A DNA stretch of 64,000 bases from Cristatella mucedo (GCA_009760855.2 WPIO01000049.1:2134001-2198000); one strand, 5' to 3'; counted from the stretch's first letter, positions 14,073 to 26,030 are shown. A program made the numbers and translations. The notes: a model not told the origin generated them from the sequence alone.

Positions 14073-14082
14073 GGTTTTCTAG

Positions 14083-14245
14083 CTGATTTAGCGGCACCTT
14101 TCTTATAAGCGACAGAAGAGCTTCAAAGACTATCCTCTCCACTTGCAGTGGCAATAAAGGATCACCCACCGCAGGATTCGAACCCACGACTTCGAGACCG
14201 AGGCTGCTAAGAACGATCGCCTTACCTAGCGTGTCACCACTGCTC
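14083..14245 (-). mobile_element. SINE-1 copy inside a CT tract
   Basis: Reverse-orientation copy with box B visible as aggattcgaacccacgac. It splits a CT microsatellite: pure CT lies upstream to 14072 and resumes from 14245 to about 14330. Confidence 0.85.
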
Positions 14246-14365
14246 TCTTTTTCTCTCTCTCCTCTCTCTTCTTCTCTCTCTCTCTCTCTCTCCCTCTCGC
14301 TCTCTCTCGCTCTCTCTCGCTCCGGTTCTCTCTCTCGCGCTCTTCCTCTCCCTCTCCTTGGCTGC
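14246..14365. repeat. (CT)n, right flank of the SINE
   Basis: Continuation of the CT tract, degenerating into ctctcgctc units. Confidence 0.9.
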
Positions 14366-15111
14366 TTTGTCACGCTGCTACGGTTGCTGCCTGGAGTGAG
14401 TCGTAGCCGCCGTACGGCCGCTAGCGGAGAGGAGGCGTGAACTTGCTGAGCGCTCAGCTTGAGCGTGCTCGTCAGCTCAGCGTCGCGCCCGCAGCTGCGT
14501 CTCGAGCCGCGGGCGCTCGTGCTCGCTGGTGCCTCTTCGGTTCCTTTATATCCGGTCTGTTTACTTAAACGTCAGGCCACCGTCTGCTGCCCTCCTGGCC
14601 CGCGGTGCTCGCCCCGCGTCCTTGACACTTACTTCCCCCTCCCTTTAGGGAGATAGCAGCCGCAGCCAGTCGTGCCGCTGTCATCCGCCCGCCCGCCCGC
14701 CCTCCCGTCCGCCACACGGCCACCCCTCAGCTTTCAGCGCCGCCGCGCTCCCTCCTCCGGCCGCCGCTCCTTCTACGACGCCAGCGCCGCCGAGTGAAGA
14801 CGGAGCAGCTCGCCCGCCGGAAGCAGCTCGCCGCCAGCTGGTAGCCGTCACGAAACTTTCGACGTCGCCCGATCAATCGCCGTCGTGCACTCGCGTCTAT
14901 TACCGCGGCGGTGGCGTCGGGTGGGCGACGCGCCGCTGTCGAGGGCGACTGCGGCGGCCGAGGCTTCTTCGCTGCAGCCTCCGCCAACGCCATCTGGCGG
15001 ATTCGCCGGCAGCCGTGTGCGGCAACTCGGCTCGTTTCGGAAAGTTTCAACCGCATCCTCGCACGCCGCCGCCGCCACGCCGTCGGGTCTATGGCAGCGA
15101 GAGCGAGAGAG
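14366..15111. other. GC-rich, no gene recognised
   Basis: No domain or convincing coding signal on either strand. Confidence 0.5.
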
Positions 15112-15248
15112 AGACAGAGACAGACAGAGACAGAGACAGAGACAGAGACAGAGACAGAGACAGAGACAGAGACAGAGACAGAGACAGAGACAGAGACAGA
15201 GACAGAGACAGACAGAGACAGACAGAGACAGAGACAGAGACAGAGACA
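15112..15248. repeat. (GACAGA)n microsatellite
   Basis: A hexamer repeat, gacaga, with occasional shortened units. It generates the RDRD, ETET and LCLC frames on both strands. Confidence 0.97.
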
Positions 15249-17236
15249 GGAAGTGAAACCGCTCCAGATTCACGGTCAGCTCGCGGCCCGTTCGCGCCCG
15301 ATCCTATTGAAATCGGCTAAAGCAGAGGGTTCGCAAAGGTCGCCGGTGGCGAGGGGAGCGCCAGCTGCTGCGGCCGCTGCCCGCGCGCGCGCGGGCAGCG
15401 GTCGATTTTCCAGCGGCGGCGCAGCGCGAGGAGGCGTCCGCCATCGGATGCGCCGCTGCCAGGGGCTCGCCTCAAAGGGGGGGGGGGCTGCGGGGCGGGG
15501 CGGGGCCGGCGCGCAGGCCGTAAGTCGCCGGTATGCGCCGCCGGGTTGCTGCGGTGGCGCAGTGAGGAACGCGCGCCTCGGCGCGTGCGCAGGAGCTGCA
15601 TCGAACGCCTCTCCCGTAGCGCCGACGGCCGAGCGGCGCGGTCGTCCACGCTGCGTTCCGGGGAAGGGCGCGCCGCCCAGGGGTTGGATCTCCGCTCCCC
15701 GGCGGCGGCGGGACTGTTGGCGGGCGCGTCGGCAGGCGCGCGCACCCGCCGCCGCCTCCTCCGGGTCGGGTCGCCGCCGCCGCGATACCCAGTCCGACGA
15801 CTTCCGGTCTCCGTCCACCCCTCCACTCACCTCGCAGGGCTTCAGCCTAGGCGGCGGCGGCGGTGCGCAAGGCGAAAATCCGAGCCCAGGGCGCGGCGGC
15901 GGCGTCGACCGGTGATAAAGCTCGGGGGCGGCGCTGCCGCCGCTCCGCCGCCGCGCCGCCGCAACCGCCGCCGCCGCCGCTCCGCCGCCGGCGATGGTTC
16001 CGAGCGACGCCGTCCGTCCTCGTGCTGGGCATTTTCACCATGAGTCGCTCGTCGCGCGCTGACTGAGTGTGCCGCGCACGACGAGGAGAATCTGCTAATC
16101 TATACGCGCACTCGTACATTCATCCTACGGCAGCAGAGATAATAAAATTTATTGTTGAACATTCACAATATATTCCCTTACATTCAAATAACTAGAACAG
16201 TGTGTATGTATGCGATTTCACAAAAATGATGCAAAGGCACTGAAAGGCCAATTATAGTCTAATAGACTGTGTTTGTTGGGGCCATTGATACATGTGAGAG
16301 TTGATGAGCATTCGTCGGAATACGCTTCAGGACGGCTTGAATGGCGGCCCGCGACTACCATAGAAATGCCGCGGCCGACCGTTCGAGTGCCTCGCTTCGC
16401 AAACAATGACGTTCAATGACTGCATTAAAAATGTACGCCTCAAGTTCCTGGCCATCCCGGTGCTCTGACGGGCGCCGCGCCGCCGCTTCGACCGCTGCGC
16501 ATCCGGTGTGCGGCGTGTGGGGAAATTAACGGGGGCAGCGAAGCGTAGCGAAGAACATTTATAATTAAAGTCCGCCGCTGCCGAGAAGTGCGCCGAGCCG
16601 CGCCGCCGCCGCCCCCATCGATGCGACCCACGCCTACAACAACCTCGAAGCCACCGTCGCCGCTGTCGCCGCCGCCTGCGCAGCGCGCGAGCGCACGTGG
16701 CAGGAAGGCGGCGGCGGCGGCCAGCGGAGCTCGCAGCGGCCTCCGCTAGTCGCCCGGCGACAGTCACCTAAGCAACGACGCCTGGTGGCGAGATGTGGAG
16801 AATCCAGGGAGCGAGGGCTGCTCGCGACGCGACCGGTGCCCGACAATAATTGCAGAGATGGTTGCCATGCCGAGCACAAAATATCAGTTCGCATATATTA
16901 TACGTATACTCGTATGCACATACGTACACTGACATATTATCGCAGCTCTCGAATGCACGCCCCATTCTGAATCAGCTTCTGACCGTTTATTATTGCGAGG
17001 CTCCTTGATTGCACGTGCTGACGCTCAGCTTACCTCTCCACTACCCGTGGTTTAGCAAATCTTTTTTGCAGTAAGCTCCACCTTTCTCGCTCCCTCCCTC
17101 CCCTCTCTCTCTCTCTCTCCCATCTCTCAGTCTCTCTCTTGATATGTAAATATATATTAGTAATCTTTATCCGTCATCCTCTCTTTCTCTTTGGCGCTGG
17201 CGGTCTGGCCCAGCGCCGCGGCGTCGGCGACGCTTG
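15249..17236. other. GC-rich then mixed stretch, no gene recognised
   Basis: 15260-16080 is strongly GC-rich with open frames in every phase. An AATAAA at 16139-16145 has no gene attached. Composition is briefly more even at 16130-16450 and 16850-17160. No domain is recognisable. Confidence 0.45.
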
Positions 17237-17242
17237 GAGAGA

Positions 17243-17306
<64 letters not shown>
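17237..17306. repeat. (GA)n microsatellite
   Basis: About 70 bp of GA with one GGA interruption. Confidence 0.97.
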
Positions 17307-17309
<3 letters not shown>

Positions 17310-18592
17310 TGAGGCTACCACCACTTGCCCCCTGGGTCAGCGCCGCCTGCGTAAAAGAGTTCTCTCGCCCCGTCGCCAGCTTTTTCGCGGAGAGCTTATC
17401 GCGCACCGTAATCGATTGATTAGCGACCTTTGGCTGTCGCGCTCGCACAGGTGGTCGTGTCGAGACAGCGACCGGGGCGCGCGCCCTGGCGGAGCGCTCT
17501 GTGCAGGCCCACGTGTGCCCACGTGCGGCGCAAAAAAGAAAGAGCAGTCGCGCGCGCGCGAGCACTCTTTCAGAGCGCCGCCGCTCGAAGGCGGCCGCAG
17601 CGTCGCGGCGCTACAGCGACGGTACGGCGCTGCGGCGGCCGCGGCTAGTTTGAGCGCGCCGGAGCTCCGACGGAGCGGACGGGGCCGAGCCTGCGCGCAT
17701 TCATCAGATAGCAGCCGCCGCTCGGCACCATTGTGAAGAGTGTAAGGTTGCGTCTGCGGCCTGGAGCAACGTGCGCTCGCTCGGGACGCAGTCGACCGCT
17801 CCCCCATTGTCTGCAGCCGGCGGTGTGCACTGCCTAGTTAGCGGCCGCCGCCGCAGTCGCCGCCGCCGCTGCGGCGCAGGTGAGCGCCGTAGTCGGCCTG
17901 CCGTTGTGATGCGTCCACGCTGCGGCGGCGGCGGCCGCCGGCGCAGCTGGGCGATGCTCTCGCTCCGAGCTCTGAGGCCGCCGCCACGCCACCGCAGCTC
18001 GCGGCGGCGGCAGCGGCGGCGCGACCGCCCGCGGCTAAAGGGCGCCTCGGAGTCTTTCTTTGTCACCCGCGCGCGGAGAGCGAGGAAATGTGTGCGCTCA
18101 TTGTGAGAGGCGGCTGCCGCGGGAGAGCGTATTTGCCCGACCATTATTTGCGCCCACTCCAATTGCTCTCAGAGCTCCGTATTTGTCCAAGTCTCCAGGT
18201 AATGCTTTCCTGGGGCGAGCCGCGCGCACGCGGTGAGAAATCGATGTCGCAGCGGCGGTGGCGGCGGACCGAGCAGGTCAGGCGCCGCCGCCGCCGAGCT
18301 TCTCAGTTCCTGGCGAGTTTGCGCCAGAGCTCGCAGAGGGCGGCTCGCTTGATCTCCGGAGCAGAGACTGGCGATGGCAGCGAGACGTCTTGGGAGATGC
18401 TGGGAGAATCGCGACGACCACGCGCGCCCTCTGGCGGTACAACGAACGAGTACCGGCGACCTGCTGAGCAGGGGGTTGCGACATGCTCTCGCTGGCAGAC
18501 CGCGTCGCGCGACAGACAGAGGACTCGCTGCTGCATGCGCGGAAGAAGCTCACACAAGCCAGCGCGGCCACGGGGTCAGGAGGTCAATACCT

Positions 18593-18598
<6 letters not shown>
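17307..18598. other. Last GC-rich block, no gene recognised
   Basis: CpG- and CCG-rich sequence with CATTGT motifs at about 17730 and 17805. Many overlapping arginine-rich frames occur and no domain is seen. Confidence 0.45.
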
Positions 18599-18625
<27 letters not shown>

Positions 18626-18775
18626 GGAGAGAGAGAGAGAGAGAGGGAGCCAGGCAAAGAAAGAGAGAGGCAGACAGACACACAGACGGAGAAAGAAAGA
18701 GAGAGGTAGACAGAGAGACAGTTTTAGAGAAACAGAAAGAGGGAGAGAGAGAGAGAGAGCGAGAGACTGGGAGAT
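18599..18775. repeat. (GA)n-rich tract with GACA units
   Basis: GA and GACA repeats. Base composition falls sharply just to the right of this tract. Confidence 0.95.
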
Positions 18776-18940
18776 AGGAACAGATGGAGAGAATGCAGAC
18801 CAGCTGTATTTGTTTTTTAAGTTGCTAATAAATATATTTCCATACTTCACATAACTTGTGTATGCCTGGCATTATTAAGAACCCTCTTTTTAACCGCTTT
18901 TTAGCGGCGGCCATTCTGAGAGTTTTTCCAACGGAGTGTG

Positions 18941-19129
18941 ATATATATATATATATATATATATGCACATATCTATCTACTAATTAAAGGGAGAAAATCC
19001 GTTTTACATCACGCGGCAAGATGGCATCCTTCCGCCAAGCGGCAAGATGGCGCAGTCTTGTCTTCCGTGACCATACTATGACTACCTGTACTGTAACTCT
19101 TGAAGCGAGTCCACAAGCAGTCAGCCCTC

Positions 19130-19183
<54 letters not shown>
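18941..19183. repeat. Two (TA)n tracts
   Basis: (TA)12 at 18941-18964 and about (TA)26 at 19131-19183, separated by a stretch containing two gcggcaagatgg copies. Confidence 0.95.
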
Positions 19184-19187
<4 letters not shown>

Positions 19188-19410
19188 TATCATATATGTG
19201 TAGCCGGTTATACACCAACATAATTAGGCCGCACACACACTGCGCTTGTAATGGTGCTGGTCTTTGCTGACGCGCGAAAGCTGCCGCCGCTGCTGACTTA
19301 CCGAGCTGAAGAAGCGTGCCAAGTTATCAATGCGCGGATGTATATGTTGACGTGCATAAATGTATAAGCATTTAATTTGAGAGAATAAATAAAAAGTCTA
19401 GCACAGTTAA

Positions 19411-19492
19411 TAATAATAATAATGCACTTGATAAAGTACCCTCAGAGAACTCAATCTCTTTCTACGTGCTTTACATTTGCTGCAAAGAAAAG
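19411..19492 (-). mobile_element. LINE A 3' tail fragment
   Basis: Begins with (TAA)n and continues with the family A tail cctcagagaactcaatctc and gctttacatttgctgcaaag. Only about 80 bp of the 3' end is present, a strongly 5'-truncated insertion. Confidence 0.8.
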
Positions 19493-20428
19493 TTTTGTCA
19501 GCGCGGCCTCTTGTTCTCGCGGTAGAGTGCGAGATCGCCCTTTGCACCCACCTCAACGCACCCACTTCAGTCCCGCTCTGCGTCCCACCCCCACATCCCC
19601 CATATCCCGTGGCCAGTAGCCGCCGGTGTTTTAAAAACCTCGGAAGTTCTTTAATTGTGTTGGCAAACGCATAGGTTTTGCGACACTGCTTCTTCGAAGC
19701 TTTACGAACGGATGAGAGACGAAGCAAATAAGAAGCCTTTTTGTTAATAAATAGGTGTTAACACACACGAATGCATGCATGCACTTAGGTATACAGGCAT
19801 CTACACTGAACGTCAATAATATATATCCCGTACTAGCTTATGCCCGTGAAAAATCGCGGGATATTTCAGTGTTGCATTACAATGCGGGTCTGCGTGACCG
19901 CTCACCCCGCGGTGAGCTGAGACTAGCAGGTAAGCTGAGACTAGCAGGCGAGCGCCGCCTAATGTCAGGTGAGGACTCCTTACCGTGATGTGTGTGATGA
20001 AGTGCTCAAATCTTACCTACAGAGTCTCTTTCTGTATATGACCTAGGGCCTTAATAAAGTGCTTCGGCACCAGCGGCTGCACGCTGGTTGCGTTTCGCGC
20101 GGAAGCTGTAACCCAGGGGGATTAACAGCGGCCTTTGCAATGCAGAGGCGGCCACTGAGACGGTTTATCAGATTCCAGAGTCATTGATACGGCTAGGCAG
20201 CTCAGAAATGGCGGCCCAGTAGTCACTCTTTCAAAGTGTGACAGCTAGTGAAAAGTTCTGGTAAAAGCTGCACAGGTTACGCATGCTAAGTTGGAGGAGC
20301 CGGCTTGCTGCGGAGCTGGTAGTTTACTAAGGATAATAACATAACGAAACATTTGCATAGCGTCTTCACAGAGCTAAATCTCCCTAGACACTTTAAAAAT
20401 GCTGTAAGGTAGTGTGTCAAACGGTTGG
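19493..20428. other. Intergenic, one conserved-looking motif
   Basis: At about 19830-19866 the sequence tactagcttatgcccgtg is followed closely by atcgcgggat, forming a short CCCGTG/CGCGGG stem. Two tandem gagctgagactagcagg-type units follow at about 19913-19950. No coding signal is seen. Confidence 0.4.
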
Positions 20429-20446
20429 TTGTATATATATACATAC

Positions 20447-20487
<41 letters not shown>

Positions 20488-20504
20488 TACACATACACAT
20501 ACAT

Positions 20505-20575
<71 letters not shown>

Positions 20576-20612
20576 CACATACACATACACATATATATAT
20601 ATATATATATAT
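20429..20612. repeat. (TA)n / (CATA)n compound microsatellite
   Basis: Alternating TA with embedded acatac units. Confidence 0.97.
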
Positions 20613-20727
20613 CGCACTTTCCTGATTGCTTGCCACCTTCTGTGGCAGCTCAGCAATTCTTGCAGGCACTTTTTATTGGTATGGGTAGAGCCCTCGTGAG
20701 CTAAGATTTCGTTTTTGCTTTAAAGAA

Positions 20728-20890
20728 TTGTGCCACTGGGTCTTAGACCAAGGTTAAGGTGCTAACTCTTCACGACTCCTGTCGCGGGTTTGAGTCCTGC
20801 TGTGCGCGACCCTTTATAGCTCATTTCAAGCGGTGGCGATAGCCGTTAAGGAAGGCTCTTCTGCTGCTAAACGAACGAGACTTGAATCAT
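20728..20890 (+). mobile_element. SINE-1 copy, diverged
   Basis: The head differs (gtcttagaccaaggttaagg) but box B-like gggtttgagtcctgc and the body caagcggtggcgatagccgt / gctcttctg are preserved. Confidence 0.7.
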
Positions 20891-21044
20891 CCTTGACCTT
20901 TTCTCACGAGGCCGATTTTTCCCTTTTTTGGGATCCAGCGGGGTTACTTGGCTATAAGCCTCAGCAGTACTCTGTGTCAGGGCGAATGTGCAGGATTGTC
21001 AGCGTGAACTTGCATTACGAGGCATAACGGCGTAAGCAGTGGAG

Positions 21045-21140
21045 ACAGTATTTTTCTTCTACTCCTCCTCCATTTTCTTCTACTCCTCCTCTATCTACTT
21101 CCACTCCTCGATCTTCTTCTACTCCTCTTCAAGAAAAATA
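21045..21140. repeat. TTCTTCTACTCCTCC minisatellite, inverted orientation
   Basis: Same unit as the GGAGGAGTAGAAGAA array at 21731-24025 but on the opposite strand, about 600 bp to its left. Confidence 0.85.
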
Positions 21141-21730
21141 GAGTTCGTTACTCTGAGGAGCAGCTTGGGGGCGTTGAACTCACGAAAATCTTTGCTCTAC
21201 ATGAACACTGGTGATCGAACATAAGCTTTCCGAGAGCGGCCGAACATTTTCGTAATTTATCGCTCTACGATGATATCCGAACCAATGCTAAAATTATGAT
21301 AATTTCAAGTACTCTATTTACTATTTTTGCTTGCAATTCAGCATCTTAAGATCACTACCAACGTTTTATGCTGCCTGTCACAGGTCTGCAGCAGTTCTTG
21401 AGATGGCATTTCTTATTGACGACAACTTCCTAGGGGTGCCAGCTTTTAGATTCTAGCAATTTGTTGCGACGCTTTGTTCCTGCAGATCTGCCGAAACGAC
21501 ATTTATTATTATCCCCCTTCAACGCGCTGAGATTCAGAGTCTCTGCAATATCGGCACGCTTCTCACGCCAGCCGAGTATCTCTGCCGGTTAGTGGAGATA
21601 ACTTACTTACAAAGAAGCTCTCATATTGACACGATCTCCTATACGGTAGTTGTTGCGAAACCTTAGTTCGCTGTTCCACTAGAAAGCCAGAGTGGGACGA
21701 CCATTGGCCAACCGCAAATGAATAAGATAA
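21141..21730. other. No feature recognised
   Basis: AT-rich intergenic DNA between the two orientations of the minisatellite. Confidence 0.5.
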
Positions 21731-21822
21731 GGAGAAGAGGGAAGAAGGAAAAAGGAAAGGAGGAGGAGTAAAAGGATGAGTGGAAGAAGATGGAGGAGGA
21801 GTAAAAGAAGATAGAGGACGAG
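21731..21822. repeat. GGAGGAGTA(A/G)AAGAAGA minisatellite, left arm
   Basis: Purine-rich units such as gaagatggaggaggagtaaa, interrupted on the right by a LINE A insertion. Confidence 0.9.
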
Positions 21823-23477
21823 TAATAATAATAATGCACTTGACAAAGCGCCCTCAGAGAACTTAATCTCTCTCTAAACGCTGTACATTTGCTTCAAATG
21901 GAAATGCAATTGAATGGTGAGTAAAATCATGCTTGATAAACAAACAAAATGAATAACATGGATAGGGGTGACACTCACAGGGTCAGCGTGCAAATGTGGT
22001 TAGTGGCAGCGTGCACAGTGTCAGCACGCACAAGCACATCAAGGACGAATCACAGGGACCCACTAAATGCTGTCCTGAATAGGTGTTTTTAAATTTTTTT
22101 GAATGTGGTCAGATCAGGAGATGTTCGGACGCAGGTCGGGAGGGAGTTCCAGGCTTTGGGAGCAAACGAACTAAATGCACGGTCTCCAAAGGATTTGAGG
22201 TTTGTACAAAGTATTTGTAGACTGTTGGATTCCGAAAAGCGGGTGGTACGATGCTTGGCCTGATCGGGAAGTAGATCTGAGAGATATGCTGGAGCCAAAA
22301 AATGAAAAGACCTAAAAGTGAGCGACAAAACCTTGAAGTCAATCCGTTGCTTGACTGGTAGCCAGTGCAGGTCGGCGAGAAGTGGAGTAACGTGGCAACT
22401 GCGACGCTCACGACAGACAAGCCTAGCTGCCGAGTTTTGCACCAGCTGCAATCGCCTGATCGCACATGCTGGTAGGCCAGCGAGCAGTGAGTTGCAGAAG
22501 TCGAGACGGGATGTCACGAATGCATGGACCAACTTGGACGTGGTATCCTTATCTAAACAAGCCTGAATTTTAGCGATGCTATGAAGCTGAAAATAGGCAG
22601 ATTTGACTGAGGAGCTGATATGGTCGTCTAACGAGAGGTCGCTTTGGAATATGACACCTAGATTTCGAGCTGATTCAACTGGAGATATGCTGGCAGGGCC
22701 AATTTTGAGCGTCAGCCTTTCTAATTTGTGAATCACACTGGGTTTACCCATAACTATTAAGTTAGTTTTATCGTCGTTTAGTTGTAGAAAATTTGCAGCC
22801 ATCCATGTGTGGATGTCATCAATACATGCAGCAAGTGAGTTGAGAGAATTTGAGGTGCTCGAAGGCTGGGAGGGATCAAAGCAAAGGTACAACTGAGTGT
22901 CATCCGCATAGAAGTGAAAGCCTAGATTGTGCTTGGCAATCACATCAGCAAGAGGCCGAGTGTAAACCGTAAATAAAACCAGACCTAGCACGGAGCCCTG
23001 AGGTACCCCATATCTCAGATGTACCTCAGATGATCTTAGTCCATTCATGTCAATACTTTGGAGTCTCCCACTGAGATAGGACCTGAACCACTGCAGAGCA
23101 GTGCCAGTGATGCCCAGGCGAGAAGAGAGGTGCTCTAGAACAACTTTGTGATCGATGGTATCAAAAGCTGCCGAAAGATCGAGCAAAACAAGCAGAGACA
23201 CTCTACCCATGTCTGCATTCCTAAGTAAGTCGTTGTATACCCTAAGCAATGCTGTCTGACTCTGTGGAGTGATTAGCTCTGAAGCCAGACTGGAACTTAC
23301 TAGCAAGGTGTGTGGTTTCGATATATGAGTTTAGCTGGTCCGCCACGACCGGTTCCAGTGTCTTGATAGGAATGGTAGAAGGGAGACTGGGCGGTAGTTG
23401 CTTAAGTTCTCTTGGTCTAGTGTCGATTCCTTGAGAAGTGGCCTGACTACAGCTTTTTTGAAAGGTGCTGGGACATG
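21823..23477 (-). mobile_element. LINE A copy, 5'-truncated, inserted in the minisatellite
   Basis: The 3' end is at the left with (TAA)n and the tail cttgacaaagcgccctcag; the 5' truncation is near 23477. It carries the reverse transcriptase and 3' UTR but no endonuclease. The purine minisatellite continues on both sides. Confidence 0.9.
22089..23306 (-). pseudogene. LINE A reverse transcriptase (L2/CR1-like), 5'-truncated
   Basis: A 405-codon frame with reverse-transcriptase blocks in order: [15 protein letters not shown] (catalytic Asp), YGVPQGSVLG, FHFYADDTQLYL (YADD catalytic pair intact), LNDDKTNL and the C-terminal LADLHWLPVKQRIDFKVLSL typical of L2/CR1-group LINEs. The protein would copy its own RNA at a nicked target. 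The N-terminal fingers lie upstream in another frame (to about 23470), so a frameshift near 23300 breaks the protein, and the endonuclease is missing. Nearly identical to the copy at 36428-37786. Confidence 0.9.
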
Positions 23478-23761
23478 ACGGAGTAGTAGATGGAGGAGGA
23501 GTAGAAGAAGATGGAGGATGAGTGGAGGAAGATGGAGGAGGAGGAGTAGGAGATGGAGGAGGAGTAGAAGAAGATGGAGGAGTAGAAGAAGAAGATGGAG
23601 GAGTAGAAAAAGATGGAGGATGAGTGGAAGAAGATGGAGGAGGAGTAGAAGAAGATGAAGGAGGAGTAGACGAAGATGGATGAGAAGTGGAAGAAGATGG
23701 AGGAGAAGAAGAAGACGGAGGAGTATAAGAAAGAATACTAGGAATAAAGAATACTAAGTTT
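23478..23761. repeat. GGAGGAGTAGAAGAAGATGGA minisatellite, middle part
   Basis: Irregular 18-21-bp purine units between the LINE A and the SINE-1 insertions. Confidence 0.92.
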
Positions 23762-23916
23762 TTCAGCCTCTTTAGTATAGCGACAGAAGAGCCTTTGCGG
23801 CTATGACCACCGCTTGCAGCAGTAACAAAGGATCACCCACTGCAGGATTCAAAGCCACGACTTCGGGATCGAGATCGTGAAAAGCAACTGCCTTACCTAG
23901 TGTGCCATCACGGCTC
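23762..23916 (-). mobile_element. SINE-1 copy nested in the minisatellite
   Basis: Reverse orientation with the family ends tagcgacagaagagcc and ccttacctagtgtgccatcacgg. The minisatellite resumes at 23917. Confidence 0.88.
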
Positions 23917-24025
23917 TCCAGAGGAGAAGGAAGATAAGACAAACGATAGGAAGATATAGCAAGGGTAAAAGAAGATGGAGAAGGAGTAGAAAAAGATGGA
24001 GGACTAGTAAAAAAACATGGAGGAG
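23917..24025. repeat. GGAGGAGTAGAAGAA minisatellite, right part
   Basis: Decayed units such as aagatggagaaggagtag. Confidence 0.8.
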
Positions 24026-24099
24026 GGGGAGCGACAGCAAGCTTACCTCGCGCATGACTGTTCAAGTTAGCGTCCATAATTGAGCCGCCGCGGCGTGAG

Positions 24100-24236
24100 C
24101 GCTTTCTAAGCGTTAAGCATGATATTGCTCACCATTCAATTGCATTTCCCTTTTCAGCAAATGTAAAGCGCCTAGAAAAAGATTGAGTTCTCTGAGGGTG
24201 GTTTATCAAGTGCATTATTATTATTATTATTATTCC
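24100..24236 (+). mobile_element. LINE A 3' end fragment
   Basis: Family A 3' UTR (ccattcaattgcatttccc, gcaaatgtaaagcgcctag) ending in (ATT)n. Confidence 0.85.
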
Positions 24237-24525
24237 CTCGCTTTGCAGCAGCACCGGAAGAGCCTTAAATGCGTAAGTCTGCCTCCCCTCAGCTGCATGC
24301 AGTCTGCGGCGTGTATTTCGCCTACTCTTCCGCTCTTGAATGAGCTGGAGACCAACTCGAAAGAAGTGCGTGAGCTTTTTCGGCGCAGGCAAACAGCTGC
24401 ACCGCTTCCTATTCACTTAAACCTGACGCTCCACGACCACATATTCGTCTTAGGAGCAACTGCTCTAATTCACAAAGCTTTGACTCCATACCTTAAATCC
24501 TACTCGGGGCTTCTGGAGGCTTCTC

Positions 24526-24577
24526 AATTCTCTCTCTCTTTCTCTCTCGCTCTTATTCCCTCCCTCTCTCTCTCTCG

Positions 24578-24628
<51 letters not shown>
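24526..24628. repeat. (CT)n microsatellite
   Basis: A CT tract with a few GCTC and CCCT interruptions. Confidence 0.95.
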
Positions 24629-24630
<2 letters not shown>

Positions 24631-25647
24631 CATGCGCAGGCTTTGTTCTTCCCGCATAGAACACTGTCGGAGAAAACCCTCCCGGCAAATGCACGTCTCA
24701 TGCTCGATATATTGCTCGGCGTATCAGCTGGCGACGGCTGATTTTACTTTTATTCATTTGCAGAGTACTAATTCATAGCGTTAATGCCAGCGTTAGTACT
24801 TTTTCGTATCGCCGATACTTTCATTTCTAAGAACCACTTGAGACTATTTGCGACATTCATGTGATCAGACGTACATTGGCGGCATTAAGAGCTGCTGCAC
24901 TTACGAACTCGTGTAGGCCTCGAGTTAAATCTGGCTCGCCCCATTTGATCCATTCAGATCCGTTTCTGTCAGCGCTCTTTGAAAGATTTGCAGATTGCGC
25001 TCTGCTAGGCGTCCGGGCACTGAAATATTTTCGGCCCATTTCTGTACGTTACTGCCCAAACACTGTCATTACCCTATAACGTGCTGCGGCAGGCCAGTAT
25101 GTTAAGGATACAATTCCAACTGAAAAAACTTATATTAATATTAGAATACATCCCGGTACCATATACCTCGAGCTTGATTGACTTTCTGCATATTTTGATT
25201 TACATTGGCGACAGGTACAATTTTTCTCGGTGCTTTTAACATCACCTAGGTATTTTCGCTTTGTTCTCTCACCGTCTCACATGTTCCATACCTTCATCAG
25301 CGTAGATTATGTTACATCTGCATATCGTGTGCGTCATATTTGCGCGAATGCAAACTTCCCGGCATTAACGCACGTCAGTTCGACGGCAGATGCTGGCACT
25401 TCCGGTTTTTGCTGGCCGCCGCTCGCGAACTCTTTTAGACCTAGACGGCCGGAGTCTACCGATGAAATTAATCTCATTTCACAAACTATATTTAAAACGT
25501 ACACGAATTAGGTGCCGACTGCAGGACGCCCGCTATCGTACCGAATCCGATGCCCCGGTTGACAGTGCATGCGTCGGAGCTTGACTATCTATGCGTGGTA
25601 TGCACGCTTCCCGGCGTGCCCTCTTCGCCCGGAGGGCACGCCGCTTC
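24629..25647. other. No feature recognised
   Basis: Unique-looking sequence. Short frames without domains. Confidence 0.5.
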
Positions 25648-25756
25648 CAAGATGGAGCTGAGCTTTCAAGATGGAGCTGAGCTTTCAAGATGGAGCTGAG
25701 CTTTCAAGATGGAGCTGAGCTTTCAAGATGGAGCTGAGCTTTCAAGATGGAGCTGC
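25648..25756. repeat. 19-bp minisatellite, about six units
   Basis: The unit caagatggagctgagcttt is repeated almost without change, with the last unit altered to gctgcgcg. The uniformity suggests recent expansion. Confidence 0.95.
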
Positions 25757-25919
25757 GCGTCGAAGGCAGCAAGCCAGTGGGCTGTTCACGTACACAGTCG
25801 AGTATCACACACAAGCTGGACGTGCACAGGACGAATACTTTTAAATTAGCTACAACTACCAGCGAGTATTTTGCTTACTCTGCGAACTGCTATTTACTAA
25901 TTACCATGGCGAGCGATTC

Positions 25920-26030
25920 ATAATAATAATAATAATAATAGCAATATTAATATTATTAAAGCACACTTCATAAAGCACCTTCAGAGAACTCAATTTCTGT
26001 CTAGGCGCTTTACATTTGCTGCAAAGAACG
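25920..26030 (-). mobile_element. LINE A 3' tail fragment
   Basis: (TAA)n followed by cttcagagaactcaatttc and gcgctttacatttgctgcaa. Confidence 0.8.

Noticed and set aside
14911-15915. A 334-codon + frame with an ETETET run
   Set aside because: Driven by the GACAGA microsatellite and flanking GC-rich DNA.
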